A stretch of 64,000 nt of DNA from Candidatus Physcousia equi (lineage in GTDB: Bacteria > Bacteroidota > Bacteroidia > Bacteroidales > Bacteroidaceae). Position 1 is the stretch's first letter. The number at the start of each line of letters is the position of its first letter. Made by a program: the position numbers and the translations under genes. Below the pieces are notes generated by a model. That model had not been told where the DNA came from. It ran no database searches and saw only the letters and a program-made list of their open reading frames with translations. Location of the stretch: assembly GCA_018065005.1 (NCBI GenBank), contig JAGHUD010000049.1, forward strand, positions 1-64,000. Direction: 5' to 3'. Positions 47,641-57,558 of the stretch are shown here, piece after piece.

Positions 47641-48158
47641 TATGCGTTGCCTACAGAAGCAAGGTAGCAAAGGAATGCTTCGCGTTCAATGACCACGGTT
47701 CCTCTGCAGTCGTTGGGGTGAAACGATAGGAGAGGAGCCGTTTGCAGACACTCGTCCAGAAAGAGCTGCACATGGTGCTCCTCATCGTTGATGAGTCCGA
47801 AAGGAGAGACGCTGCCTGGCTCCAGGCCCAAATAGCGCATCATACGTTCCGGAGATGCGAATGAGAGTTTACCGCATGAGGGTTTTCCCTGTGCTTGCAG
47901 TTTAGCTTTCAGACGCGCCTCCAGATCGTGGATGTCGAATACGTGGTCGCAGTGATAGCAGATGAGATAGTGTTGGTTGCCCTTGTGGTTGCGCATGAAG
48001 ATGTTCTTGCAGTGCACACTGCCGTCATCCTTCCACCATCGCTTTGCTTCTTCAATTGTTTTGCCCTCTGGGTGGGTGTAGCAATTATAGGGAATGTCGT
48101 GCTCCCGCAAGTAGCTATACACTCGCTCTGCTCTTTCCATGTCATCTGCTCTTTCCAT
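47628..48158 (-). CDS. YbaK/ProX-type aminoacyl-tRNA deacylase
   Basis: 'CYTHPEGKTIEEAKRWW', 'HCKNIFMRNHKGNQHYLICYHCD', 'EPGSVSPFGLINDEEHHVQLFLDE'. Confidence 0.88.
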   Translation of the reverse strand: MERADDMERAERVYSYLREHDIPYNCYTHPEGKTIEEAKRWWKDDGSVHCKNIFMRNHKGNQHYLICYHCDHVFDIHDLEARLKAKLQAQGKPSCGKLSFASPERMMRYLGLEPGSVSPFGLINDEEHHVQLFLDECLQTAPLLSFHPNDCRGTVVIEREAFLCYLASVGNAYEYI

Positions 48159-48217
48159 ATTCTTAGCTTTTTGTATTTGCTCCGCGCTTCATAATTGCTC
48201 TGCCCGTGACTGAAGTT

Positions 48218-48390
48218 AGTTAATTACACATCCTTCATTCGCAGTGTGAGCTTAGTTAATTACACATCATTCACTCGCAGTGTGAGCTTAGCTTGTTGCG
48301 CATCCTTCACTCGCAGTGTGAGCTTAGCTTGTTGCGCATCCTTCATTTGTTGCGCATTCTTCACTTGCTGCGCATCCTTCGCTTATCACA
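48218..48390. repeat. 36-bp tandem repeat decaying to 18-bp half units
   Basis: Copies at 48218, 48254, 48290, 48326 (36-bp steps), then ~18-bp ttgttgcgcatccttcac units. Confidence 0.85.
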
Positions 48391-48486
48391 TATCCTCCGC
48401 GTTTTGCATGTCTTTTTGGAACAGGTGCGCGTTGCTGTTGGGTGTTAGGGAATGCGTAGAGCCGTGGTCGGGTGGCATCGGTTCAA

Positions 48487-49776
48487 TCAGGCCTTCCGTT
48501 TAGCGCATCTCCATCCATAGATGGTGATGATGAGGAAGCAAAGCAGAGGCAAGCAGTAGCTGACATTGACCGATGGAAGACCGCAGATGATATGGTCGGG
48601 CCCACCAGCATCGATGATCATGCCCTGAAGAGGAGGCATGAGCGCACCTCCGACGATGGCCATGACAAGGAATGCCGCGCCGAGCGTAGAGTCTACAGGT
48701 GACACCTTTTCGAGTGCGATGCCATAGATGGTGGGGAACATGAGCGACATGAAGAAGCTGATGGCAACCAGACAGTAGAGACCCATCATGCCTTCGATGA
48801 AGACACATCCTGCAGTGCACAAGGCTGCGCCGATGCCAAAGATGGTGAGCAGAATGCGACCATTGACCCATCGCATGAGGAAGGTTGCGATGGCGCGTGA
48901 GCAGAGAAACATGATCATGGCAGCGATGTTGAAGCGTTGCGCCGTTGCCTTGTCTATGCCAAGGTGGTCGGCATATTGGATGATGAAGGTCCAAACCATG
49001 ATCTGGGCGGCAACGTAGAAAATCTGTGCCACCACGCCTTCTCTGTAGACTTGGTTATGCCTGAGATTGCTGAGAGTTTGGCGAGCGCTCACCTTATCCG
49101 CAGATGCAGCAGAATTGGGCATCTTCTTCAGGGCAATAATGACGAACATGGCGAGCACCACCAATCCGATGGCAACGTAGGGGTTGCGGATGACGGCGAG
49201 GTCCTGAACGCGAATATTTGCTTTTTCAGCCTCCGAAAGTGTGTCGAAAATAATCTTGCCCGCAGCATCGCGCTGGTCGCTCAGCAAGTTAGGGAGCACA
49301 ACAAAACTAGCAACCGCCATGCCACAGAGCGACCCCATGGGGTTGAACGTCTGTGCGAGATTCAGTCGGCGTGTGGAAGTCTCTTTCGTTCCCAGCGATA
49401 GGATGAAGGGATTTGCCGTGGTCTCAAGAAAAGCAAGACCGAAGGTGAGGATGTAGAGACTGAGACAGAAGAAGGTGAAGTTCTCGTAGGAGGCAGCAGG
49501 GATAAAGAGAAAGGCTCCGAGCGCATACAGACCCAGTCCGAGCAAGATGCCGCTCTTGTAGCTGTACTTGCGTATGAAGAGTGCAGCGGGAATCGCCATT
49601 GTGGCGTAACCTCCGTAGAAAGCAAACTGCACCATGCTTGCCTTGGCTGCAGAGAGTTCCATCACGGTTTGGAAACCTGCCACCATGGGGTTGGTGATGT
49701 CGTTGGCGAAGCCCCAAAGAGCAAAGAGGCTGGTGATGAGAATAAAGGTGACGAGATATTTTCGTTCGACAATCAT
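48487..49776 (-). CDS. fucP: L-fucose:H+ symporter-like MFS transporter
   Basis: 'LFALWGFANDITNPMV', 'FLETTANPFI', 'FNPMGSLCGM'; next to fucI. Confidence 0.88.
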   Translation of the reverse strand: MIVERKYLVTFILITSLFALWGFANDITNPMVAGFQTVMELSAAKASMVQFAFYGGYATMAIPAALFIRKYSYKSGILLGLGLYALGAFLFIPAASYENFTFFCLSLYILTFGLAFLETTANPFILSLGTKETSTRRLNLAQTFNPMGSLCGMAVASFVVLPNLLSDQRDAAGKIIFDTLSEAEKANIRVQDLAVIRNPYVAIGLVVLAMFVIIALKKMPNSAASADKVSARQTLSNLRHNQVYREGVVAQIFYVAAQIMVWTFIIQYADHLGIDKATAQRFNIAAMIMFLCSRAIATFLMRWVNGRILLTIFGIGAALCTAGCVFIEGMMGLYCLVAISFFMSLMFPTIYGIALEKVSPVDSTLGAAFLVMAIVGGALMPPLQGMIIDAGGPDHIICGLPSVNVSYCLPLLCFLIITIYGWRCAKRKA

Positions 49777-49835
49777 GGCATGAAAGATTAGTCCCCCTCC
49801 CTCTGCAAGTGAGGGCGGGGGATGATTGTATTAGG

Positions 49836-51653
49836 TTATTTATACATAGGACCGAAGTTCTGGCAAGCGCGGTAGTCGGCGCCTTCCTTGTCCATGCCGA
49901 AAGCATTCCATGCAGCGGGACGGAAGATGTCCTTGTCCTCAACGTTGTGCATGCAGACGGGAATGCGGAGCATAGAAGCCAGAGTGATGAGGTCTGCACC
50001 GATGTGGCCGTAGGCGATAGCGCCATGGTTGGCACCCCAGTTGTTCATCACGCTGTAGACATCCTTGAATGCATCCTTTTTTGCGTCGAGACGAGGCACG
50101 AACCATGTGGTGGGCCAAGTGGGGTCGGTGCGCTTGTCGAGTGTGTTGTGCACCTCCTCGGGCAGTTCGCCGCTCCATCCTTCTGCTATCTGCAGCACGG
50201 GACCCAGTCCAGCCACCATGTTGAGTCGGAGCATTGTCATGGGCATACCAGACTTGGTGCGGAAGTGTGAGCTGTAGCCGCCACCACGGAAGTAATCGCG
50301 ATCGGCAGGCATCCACTGCGTAGCAGCGAGGCAAGCCTCTGCATCCTTCTCTGTCATGTCCCAAGGTGTCTTCATGGTGGGGTTGCCCTCAGCGTCAGTC
50401 ATGGCGCCCGTAGCGTCGAGTGTGGTGGCACCAGAGTTGATGAGGTGGATGAAACCATTCTCAGCCAATCCTTCAGGCTTCCATCCCGTCACGCGCTCCA
50501 CAGCCTCTGGGCTCCAATAGGTGCGCACGTCGCTGAAGAGCACGCCTCGGTTGGTGAGCAGGTGCCCGAAGAGCATGGAGATGCCGTTGAGGAAGTCATT
50601 CTCGGTGGCGAGCACCTTGGCCTCTCGAATGCCGTTCCAGTCATAGCTGGAGCACATGAGGCTTTCGGGGAAGTCGAAGTTAGGCTTGTAGTCGGTCCAC
50701 TGACGCTGACCTTGCACGCCTGCGCAGATAGCGTTATGTCCGAGTGCCTCTTCCTTGTATCCCATCTCGAGGAGTTTGGGATTACCTTCCATGAGGTCGC
50801 GAATGATCATCATGTTCTTAACGGTGAACTCCCAGTCCGCATCCTTCTCTTCGCGGTTCTTGCCTTTGCCCTTACCGTTGAAGTTGGTCATGGGTGTGCC
50901 GGGGAAGAGGGGGCGCTCCTCATTGTAGTCGTGGCCCTCGTTGCTCTTGCAGTATTTTTCCACCCACTCCATAGCTTTTTTGAACTCATCCTGGTCGTAG
51001 ATGTTGAAGTCGACGCGACGCAGGATTTCCACGAGGTCGACATATTCGGTGCGCATGCCGAGGTACTTCTGCAAGAAGTCGGCATCAACGATGCTACCAG
51101 CAATGCCCATGCATGTGTTGCCCAACGACAGGTAGCTCTTGCCGCGCATGGTGGCCATGGCCTGAGCGGCACGTGCCCAGCGCAGAATTTTCTCAGCTAC
51201 GTCAGCGGGAATCGTGTTGTCAGACAAGTCTTGCACATCGTGACCATAGATGCCAAAAGCAGGCAGTCCCTTTTGAGCGTGTGCAGCAAGAACAGCAGCC
51301 AGGTAGACAGCGCCGGGGCGCTCCGTGCCGTTGAAGCCCCATACAGCCTTAGGCCAGTGGGGGTGCATGTCCATTGTTTCGCTGCCGTAGCACCAGCATG
51401 AAGTTACGCTGATGGTGGCGCCGACGCCTTCCTTTTCAAACTTAGCTTGGCAAGCAGCGCTTTCCGCCACGCGACCGATGGTGGAGTCTGCGATGACGCA
51501 TTCCACGGGGCTTCCATCTCCGTTGCGCAGGTTGCCACTGATGAGTTCTGCCACAGCCTTAGCGAGTGCCATGGTCTTTTCCTCGAGACTTTCACGCACG
51601 CCTCCCTGACGACCGTCGATGGTGGGGCGTATACCAATTTTGGGGTAGTTCAT
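49836..51653 (-). CDS. fucI: L-fucose isomerase
   Basis: '[28 protein letters not shown]', '[15 protein letters not shown]-type' C-term, 605 aa. Confidence 0.95.
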   Translation of the reverse strand: MNYPKIGIRPTIDGRQGGVRESLEEKTMALAKAVAELISGNLRNGDGSPVECVIADSTIGRVAESAACQAKFEKEGVGATISVTSCWCYGSETMDMHPHWPKAVWGFNGTERPGAVYLAAVLAAHAQKGLPAFGIYGHDVQDLSDNTIPADVAEKILRWARAAQAMATMRGKSYLSLGNTCMGIAGSIVDADFLQKYLGMRTEYVDLVEILRRVDFNIYDQDEFKKAMEWVEKYCKSNEGHDYNEERPLFPGTPMTNFNGKGKGKNREEKDADWEFTVKNMMIIRDLMEGNPKLLEMGYKEEALGHNAICAGVQGQRQWTDYKPNFDFPESLMCSSYDWNGIREAKVLATENDFLNGISMLFGHLLTNRGVLFSDVRTYWSPEAVERVTGWKPEGLAENGFIHLINSGATTLDATGAMTDAEGNPTMKTPWDMTEKDAEACLAATQWMPADRDYFRGGGYSSHFRTKSGMPMTMLRLNMVAGLGPVLQIAEGWSGELPEEVHNTLDKRTDPTWPTTWFVPRLDAKKDAFKDVYSVMNNWGANHGAIAYGHIGADLITLASMLRIPVCMHNVEDKDIFRPAAWNAFGMDKEGADYRACQNFGPMYK

Positions 51654-51790
51654 AAGTTGGATATCGTTTTGTTGTTCGTTAGTACAAAATTCGCTACAAA
51701 GATACTAATAATAATTGAAAGAAGCGTGCTTGCAAAGTTAATAAATTATAATCAAACCAATTTATTATTCAACGCTTCCACCATGCAATA

Positions 51791-51825
51791 AAAAAAATGC
51801 GCAGACAGCTCTGCGCATTTTTTTT
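51791..51825. terminator. Bidirectional intrinsic terminator
   Basis: AAAAAAATGCGCAGA-CAGC-TCTGCGCATTTTTTT. Confidence 0.92.
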
Positions 51826-51875
51826 GTATCTTGTTTTCTACGTTGAAAACGTATCTTGTTTTCTATGCTAAAAAC
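51826..51875. repeat. 25-bp tandem duplication
   Basis: gtatcttgttttctacgttgaaaac / gtatcttgttttctatgctaaaaac. Confidence 0.9.
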
Positions 51876-51879
51876 GTTC

Positions 51880-54800
51880 TTACTTGACAATCTTCTTGCC
51901 GTTCTGGATGTAGATATGACCAGGCAGCATGTTCTGAACGCGGCGACCCGTCATGTCGTAGATAGCGCCGTCGAACTTTTTGCCAGCCTCAACAGCATCG
52001 ATACCCGTTGTGGGGACGGGCTTGCCATCGGTGCCCATGACGATGTCCTTGTCTGCGGTTGCAGCCACGTGGAGCACGTAAGCACCCGTCTTCAAACCAG
52101 CAGCCATGTCATCAGGAACGATGAAGGTCTTGGTGTTGGAGAGATGGCAGAGCTTGCCGTCGGCATTGTAGATCTTGATGCCGAGGATGCCATCGCCCTT
52201 CATGGTGATCTTCTTGCCTGCAACGGTGTAGTTCCATTCGCCACCCTTGTCGGTGTGCATCGCCTGCGTAGCGTTGGTGGTGCCGATAGTGTATGAGAGG
52301 TTGGCAGTGCGGTCTTTACCGTCGAAATTGGTGTACTGACCATAGTCAGCAACGAGTGTGCCATCGGTTATGGTGAAGAAGGGAACGGTTTCTATCTTCC
52401 AGTATCTCTCACGCTCCTGTCCAACGCGGCTCTTGTCCATAGATCCTACGAAGCAGTCTGCGGTGATGTACTGACGCTCAACGCGGTCTTCGATGAACAT
52501 CACGTTAGGAGCGCTCTTAGGCATGCTCTCCATATATTCTTTGAGTGACTTCATAGCGTTTTCGTCAGCCGTGTTGTTGCGAACGGGGAACTTCATAGAG
52601 TAGTTGCCGTAGTCACCCACGAAGCGGTGTCCGTTGTTGTACGCCGTTGAGCCCACTGCAGGGTCGTCATCGCTCGTAGAGATGATCTCGTCGGTATACT
52701 TCCAGAAGCCGTATGCCTCGAAGAACTCCCACAGGTTGGTCTGGCTGGCGGTAGCGCAAGCTTTAGCAAACTTCCAGAAGTCGTCGTTGTAGGTGGCGAT
52801 GCTGTTCTGTCCGATGGCGCTCTTGCCAGTGGTGCGGATGGGGTCTCTGCGCATCTCGTTGTGCATGCGAGTGAGGAAGCCGGGGCTGTGGCCCTCTACT
52901 TCGAAGTAGAGATAGAGCTGATAGAGGAGGTGGTTGGACACGTGGAGTGAAGCGTCGTAGTGAGGCGTTGCGTAGCGCATGTAGTCGAGCCATGACCAGC
53001 CCTTCTTGCCGTCGCGCTCGTAGTTGAAGAGCTGCATGAGTTTGTCGGCACCATTACCGCGGCTGTAGCAGCCACCCATCATGTTGCTAACGATGTTGGC
53101 GAGAGAGTTGTTGGTGACCTCAGTAGAACCAGCCATCTTGATGGGGTACTGGCAACCGTGACCAATCTCGTGGAGGATTTCCCAAATGTTGCCCTTGTAG
53201 AAGTTGTCGTAGTTGAAGTTGTCGCGTGAAGTGAGGCCGGGGTGGTTGGAGCCAGCGTAGCCACCCCAGTTGGGGTTGCCCTCGTAAGAGTGGCGGGGGT
53301 TAACAACGGGGTTGTAGCGACCATCCCACTGACCAGTGTGGCCGATGGCCTTCTGCAGACCGAGGAACGCGTAGTCCCAGCCCTTCATGATCTCTTCAAC
53401 CTGGGTAGCGGGAACAACATTAGCTGTGAGCACGTTGAGCACAGTATTCAAGCCCTTCACGTGGAGGAAGTCGCTCTTGAAGATGTCGCAGGTCTTGTTC
53501 GTACGCCATGACTTGAGCTTAGCCCAGTCAGCGTTGGTCATGCCGCGGCTGAGGTCCCAGCAGCCATTCACCTTACCGCCTTCGATGTGTACGCGGATGG
53601 GGGGGAAGTCCTTCAGCAGCTTGCTGGTGTTGGCATTGAAGTAGTTCAGGAAGATTTCGCCATCGTTGGGGAGCTGCCATACGTTGATACCCTTTCTCAG
53701 CGTCAGCTCACCGGCATTGCGGTAGCCAGTGTCGTTAGCAAGCAGGGCGCGGAGGGTTCCGTCAGTGGGAGGATTGTCGTCCACGTAGATGTAGACATAG
53801 TCGCCCACACTGCCCACGATACCGGTGGGGCTGGTGAGCTCACCGAAGGGGCCTACGTTGGTGATGGTCTTCCAGGCGCTGTTGTCAGAGTAGCACTCAA
53901 CATCCTGAACACGGAAGAGCTTGTAGAAGCGGTTGAAGTCGTCGCTGTAGTAGTAGGTGCCGTCTGCTTTCTTGCGGTCGTTGTCCCACTTGTCGGTGAG
54001 CACGGTGACTGCCATCTTTTGCATCATCTCGGGCAGTTCGTCCTCAGCCATGGCAGCGCAGAGCTGTTCTTCGGTCATAGTCTTGTATTCGTCGCGGAGC
54101 ACGGTGCAAGCAAAGTCGGCAAAGTACTTCTGGAGCTTTTTGTTGTAGTCGGCTGCGTGTGTTTCGATGTCAGCACCCTGAGCCGCTAGTGCCTTCTCTT
54201 CAGCCAGAGCGGCTTCATCCACCTCGACGGGGTAGAGCACCCACTGTGAGGCAGCATCGGTTGCGCTCCAACCCACAACGTTGTAGTTAGCAGAGCTTGC
54301 GCAGTGGAAACCTGTGCTTGAGCCGTTGAAGTTGAAGAAGAAGTTCCAGGGAGCACCTGATTTGCCAATGGTGAACTCAGTGCCCGTGGTGCCGGTTGTC
54401 ATGGTGAAGGCTGTTGACGTTGTGGCGTTGTTGCGGATATACTTTTCGGTCAGCACGTTCTGGAAGGTGCACTTGGTGCCAGTGCTGTTGAGCGTAACCT
54501 TCCAAACCTGGCTATACTTGCCAGAGCGGAGGATGGTGGTGGCAATGGCGGTAGTGCCGTTCTTGCCCTCCTGGAGTGCACGTGTGGGATAGGCGTTGGG
54601 CACGAGCACATAGTAGCCATCTGTGATTTCGGTAGCAATGCCCTGTGCCTTTGCGAAGTTCATAGCCAGTTCTGTTTGGCTCACTTGATCGTCCGCTTCG
54701 GTGAGGGGCTCAATCGACCAGTCTGAATACTTCACGGCATCTGATGCAGTGTTGGGGTTCCATTTCACTACGTTGCCCGCTGCATTCTCGTGCAGACAGG

Positions 54801-55662
54801 TTCCGTTCTTGTAGTTCTCGTTCCATGAGATGGTATAATAGTCACCACTGTAATCAGAGGTCTTGATGTAGTAGCTTGTAGCGTCCAGCGTGGTCACAAG
54901 AGCTGCGTCAGGGCCACCCGTTGCGGGAAGGAAACGGCCCGTGCTGGCGTTTCTAATATAATAGGTGCTACCATTCTTGATGATGGCCCAGATTTGTGTG
55001 AGGTCGTTGGCCTTGATGGTAGAGGCGGTGCTCACGGTGTTCGTGGTGGCCACCTCTCTTGCATAGTGGTCGTAGCGGCTCTTCAGACGGAAGATGCCAC
55101 CCTTCTCCAGCACAGCCATCTTGGTCATGTTGTTGATGGCGGTTGTGATGCGCGACTCGTTGGCAGCAATAGCTTCCTGTGCTGCAGCGAGCTCGTCGTC
55201 GGCGATGGCTGTAAAGGTCCATTGTGAGTTGGCCTCGGTGCTGTTCCACACCACCACCTTGTTGCTTCCACTCTCGTGCCAGCAATCCAACGCGCCAAAG
55301 TCGGCGGTTTGGCTCACGATGTACTTTGTGCTGCTCTTTCTGATCCAGAAGGGCTTGCATGAAGTGTTGCTGGTGGGGAAGGGAGTCTCGCGTGTAGTCT
55401 GGTTCAGCACCATGCCACCGGTAGAGGCATTGATGATGACGTAGGAGCCATCTCCGAGTGCACGCACCTCCCACACCTGCGACATGTCGCCTTGGGCGAT
55501 GGCAGTTGCTGTCGACACGGTCACCTGATTGTTGGTGTTGGTCAGATAACGATTTGAGCGAGGGCTCTTGATGCGATAGAAACCCTCATAGCCTGCTCCG
55601 ACGCTTGGCATGGTCAGGAGCAAACAAAACATTAAACTGAATAAGCGTAATAGTTTTGTCAT
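51880..55662 (-). CDS. M60-like (enhancin-type) metalloprotease with repeated N-terminal ricin-like domains and T9SS-type C-terminus
   Basis: 'ILHEIGHGCQYPIKMAGSTEVTNN' HExxH...E; three similar N-term modules ending '..SQWTFTAI', '..SDWSIEPL', '..SQWVLYPV'; C-term 'GHIYIQNGKKIVK'. Confidence 0.85.
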   Translation of the reverse strand: MTKLLRLFSLMFCLLLTMPSVGAGYEGFYRIKSPRSNRYLTNTNNQVTVSTATAIAQGDMSQVWEVRALGDGSYVIINASTGGMVLNQTTRETPFPTSNTSCKPFWIRKSSTKYIVSQTADFGALDCWHESGSNKVVVWNSTEANSQWTFTAIADDELAAAQEAIAANESRITTAINNMTKMAVLEKGGIFRLKSRYDHYAREVATTNTVSTASTIKANDLTQIWAIIKNGSTYYIRNASTGRFLPATGGPDAALVTTLDATSYYIKTSDYSGDYYTISWNENYKNGTCLHENAAGNVVKWNPNTASDAVKYSDWSIEPLTEADDQVSQTELAMNFAKAQGIATEITDGYYVLVPNAYPTRALQEGKNGTTAIATTILRSGKYSQVWKVTLNSTGTKCTFQNVLTEKYIRNNATTSTAFTMTTGTTGTEFTIGKSGAPWNFFFNFNGSSTGFHCASSANYNVVGWSATDAASQWVLYPVEVDEAALAEEKALAAQGADIETHAADYNKKLQKYFADFACTVLRDEYKTMTEEQLCAAMAEDELPEMMQKMAVTVLTDKWDNDRKKADGTYYYSDDFNRFYKLFRVQDVECYSDNSAWKTITNVGPFGELTSPTGIVGSVGDYVYIYVDDNPPTDGTLRALLANDTGYRNAGELTLRKGINVWQLPNDGEIFLNYFNANTSKLLKDFPPIRVHIEGGKVNGCWDLSRGMTNADWAKLKSWRTNKTCDIFKSDFLHVKGLNTVLNVLTANVVPATQVEEIMKGWDYAFLGLQKAIGHTGQWDGRYNPVVNPRHSYEGNPNWGGYAGSNHPGLTSRDNFNYDNFYKGNIWEILHEIGHGCQYPIKMAGSTEVTNNSLANIVSNMMGGCYSRGNGADKLMQLFNYERDGKKGWSWLDYMRYATPHYDASLHVSNHLLYQLYLYFEVEGHSPGFLTRMHNEMRRDPIRTTGKSAIGQNSIATYNDDFWKFAKACATASQTNLWEFFEAYGFWKYTDEIISTSDDDPAVGSTAYNNGHRFVGDYGNYSMKFPVRNNTADENAMKSLKEYMESMPKSAPNVMFIEDRVERQYITADCFVGSMDKSRVGQERERYWKIETVPFFTITDGTLVADYGQYTNFDGKDRTANLSYTIGTTNATQAMHTDKGGEWNYTVAGKKITMKGDGILGIKIYNADGKLCHLSNTKTFIVPDDMAAGLKTGAYVLHVAATADKDIVMGTDGKPVPTTGIDAVEAGKKFDGAIYDMTGRRVQNMLPGHIYIQNGKKIVK

Positions 55663-55926
55663 TGTTTTGATAAGATTTAGTATTAGTGATTAGTTGAAAA
55701 ACTCCTCGTTTGGGGCTCATCTTTCGATGAAACAAAATTACGTGGCAAATTTACACACTATTTTTTAAAAGTCCAATAAGTTTTGCCATTTTTTGCCCTC
55801 AGATTGCCAAAATTGTCCATGGCTTGTTAAGTATTTTGCCCAAAGGTGTATTTTTAAGACCGAAATACTTATTTTTGCATGGTGTTCTTATGAACTTAGT
55901 TTGCTAAAAATCTAAAAACAGATAAC

Positions 55927-56907
55927 ATGATGAAGCAGATTTTTCTATCCGTAGTCCTATTGGCCACGGCATTTTGCTCTTGCGTGGCAAAGGAGCACAT
56001 CAGTGAAGGCGACCACCCCATCGTTTATGTCACCCGCGACATCTCGCCCGAATCACTCATCCGCATCTACAAGGCGCTCGGGCGCAAAGCAGAAGGTCGG
56101 GTGGCTGTGAAGATCAGCACAGGCGAAAAAGGCAATCCCAACCACCTTCAGCCTGCACTCATCGGAGACCTTGTCAAAATGGTTAATGGAAAACTCGTCG
56201 AGTGCAACACCGCTTATGCTGGCAAACGAGGCACCTTCGAGGAGCACAAAGCCGTAGTCGAGGAACATGGTTTCAACACCATAGGTGGAGTGGACCTCAT
56301 GGACGAAGAGGGTGAGTTTCGCATTCCCTGCCGCGACCAGACTCATCTTCGCTACGACATCGTTGGCACCCACCTTCGCAACTATGACTTCATGATCAAC
56401 CTGGCGCACTTCAAGGGTCACCCCATGGGCGGATTGGGCGGCGTGCTCAAAAACCAGAGCATCGGCGTGGCATCTGCCAACGGCAAAGCATACATCCACA
56501 CGGCAGGCTATCAAGCAGTGCTCGATGGCATGTGGCAGCACTGCAACGATCAGGACGGTTTTCTGGAGTCGATGGCTGCTGCGGCACAAGCCGTTTCCGA
56601 CTATTTCGGTCAGGGCGAGCGCATCCTCTACATCAGCGTACTCAACAATATGACAGTCGATTGCGACTGCGTGGCTAAACCTGCACCCGTCATGGTGAAG
56701 GACTACGGCATCATGGCTTCGCTCGACCCTGTAGCGCTCGATCAGGCATGTGTGGATGTGGTGTTCGGCATGGAGAAAACCGCCGACAGCGACCCTACTC
56801 ACCTGCAGCAGCGCATCGAGAGTCGTCACGGCACGCACACCATCGAGTGGGCGGAAAAGATTGGCATGGGCAGCCGAAAGTACAAACTGGTCAGCATCGA
56901 CAAATGA
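55927..56907 (+). CDS. DUF362-like domain protein
   Basis: Signal/lipobox 'ATAFCSCVAK'; 'HFKGHPMGGLGGVLKNQSIG', 'DCVAKPAPVMVKDYGIMASLDPVALDQACVD'. Confidence 0.8.
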   Translation: MMKQIFLSVVLLATAFCSCVAKEHISEGDHPIVYVTRDISPESLIRIYKALGRKAEGRVAVKISTGEKGNPNHLQPALIGDLVKMVNGKLVECNTAYAGKRGTFEEHKAVVEEHGFNTIGGVDLMDEEGEFRIPCRDQTHLRYDIVGTHLRNYDFMINLAHFKGHPMGGLGGVLKNQSIGVASANGKAYIHTAGYQAVLDGMWQHCNDQDGFLESMAAAAQAVSDYFGQGERILYISVLNNMTVDCDCVAKPAPVMVKDYGIMASLDPVALDQACVDVVFGMEKTADSDPTHLQQRIESRHGTHTIEWAEKIGMGSRKYKLVSIDK

Positions 56908-57138
56908 AGGGTGCCCCTCACACCATCTAAGCATCACACCATCCACACCGCATCCGACGCCCCTTCTTATTTATTATAGGCGGCAATCACTTCATTCGTC
57001 AAGTTGATTGTCGCTCTTTTTTTGTGTGTGCAACCATCCCTTTTTCCTTTTCGTGTTCCTGCAGGCAAAATGGCGTTTGTGTTACAGGTCGCAGCGTTGA
57101 TTCGAAGGTCTTTTTTGGGGTTCCCGTGCGCAAACAAA

Positions 57139-57226
57139 AAGTTTCTGCTGCAGAAACCGAAAGTTTCTGCTACGGAAACTGACAGTTTCTGCTGCAGAAA
57201 CTGTCAGTTTCTCTATGAGAAAAAAA
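57139..57226. repeat. Palindrome array E (4 units)
   Basis: gtttctgctgcagaaac / gtttctgctacggaaac / gtttctgctgcagaaac / gtttctctatgagaaaa. Confidence 0.85.
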
Positions 57227-57335
57227 ATAATGCTTCAGAAGGAGCAAGAGAACGGGCTGCCATGCTGTGCAGCGGCGACACCAAACAGTACGCCACAGCA
57301 AAGGAAATAGACCTGCTATAGATATATAAAAAAAG

Positions 57336-57387
57336 AGCCGTTTTAGAGCTCTCCTGGGATGGTCCCGGATGCAGCTCCAAAACGGCT
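57336..57387 (-). terminator. Long structured hairpin with terminator polarity on minus strand
   Basis: AGCCGTTTT/AAAACGGCT outer, GAGCT/AGCTC middle, CC-GGGA/TCCC-GG inner stems; T7 follows on minus strand. Confidence 0.7.
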
Positions 57388-57500
57388 TGTCTATGTGAAG
57401 GGTAGTGTCTATGCTTCGACTACAGCTCTTGCGTCTTAACGTTTGATGCACTCCTCATCTTTTCAGACATTGATTTCGTAAGGTTTAGTTTTTTAAAAGT

Positions 57501-57532
57501 ACGCGCGAATGGCGCAACGTCCATTCGCGCGT
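57501..57532. terminator. 12-bp perfect hairpin downstream of rubrerythrin
   Basis: ACGCGCGAATGG-CGCAACGT-CCATTCGCGCGT. Confidence 0.75.
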
Positions 57533-57558
57533 GAGTGATTGTGTTATGTTCTCTATCT

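Noticed and set aside
48246-48503. 85-aa ORF 'SFTRSVSLACCASFTRSVSLACC...'
   Set aside because: Translation of the 36-bp DNA tandem repeat; no independent support as a gene.
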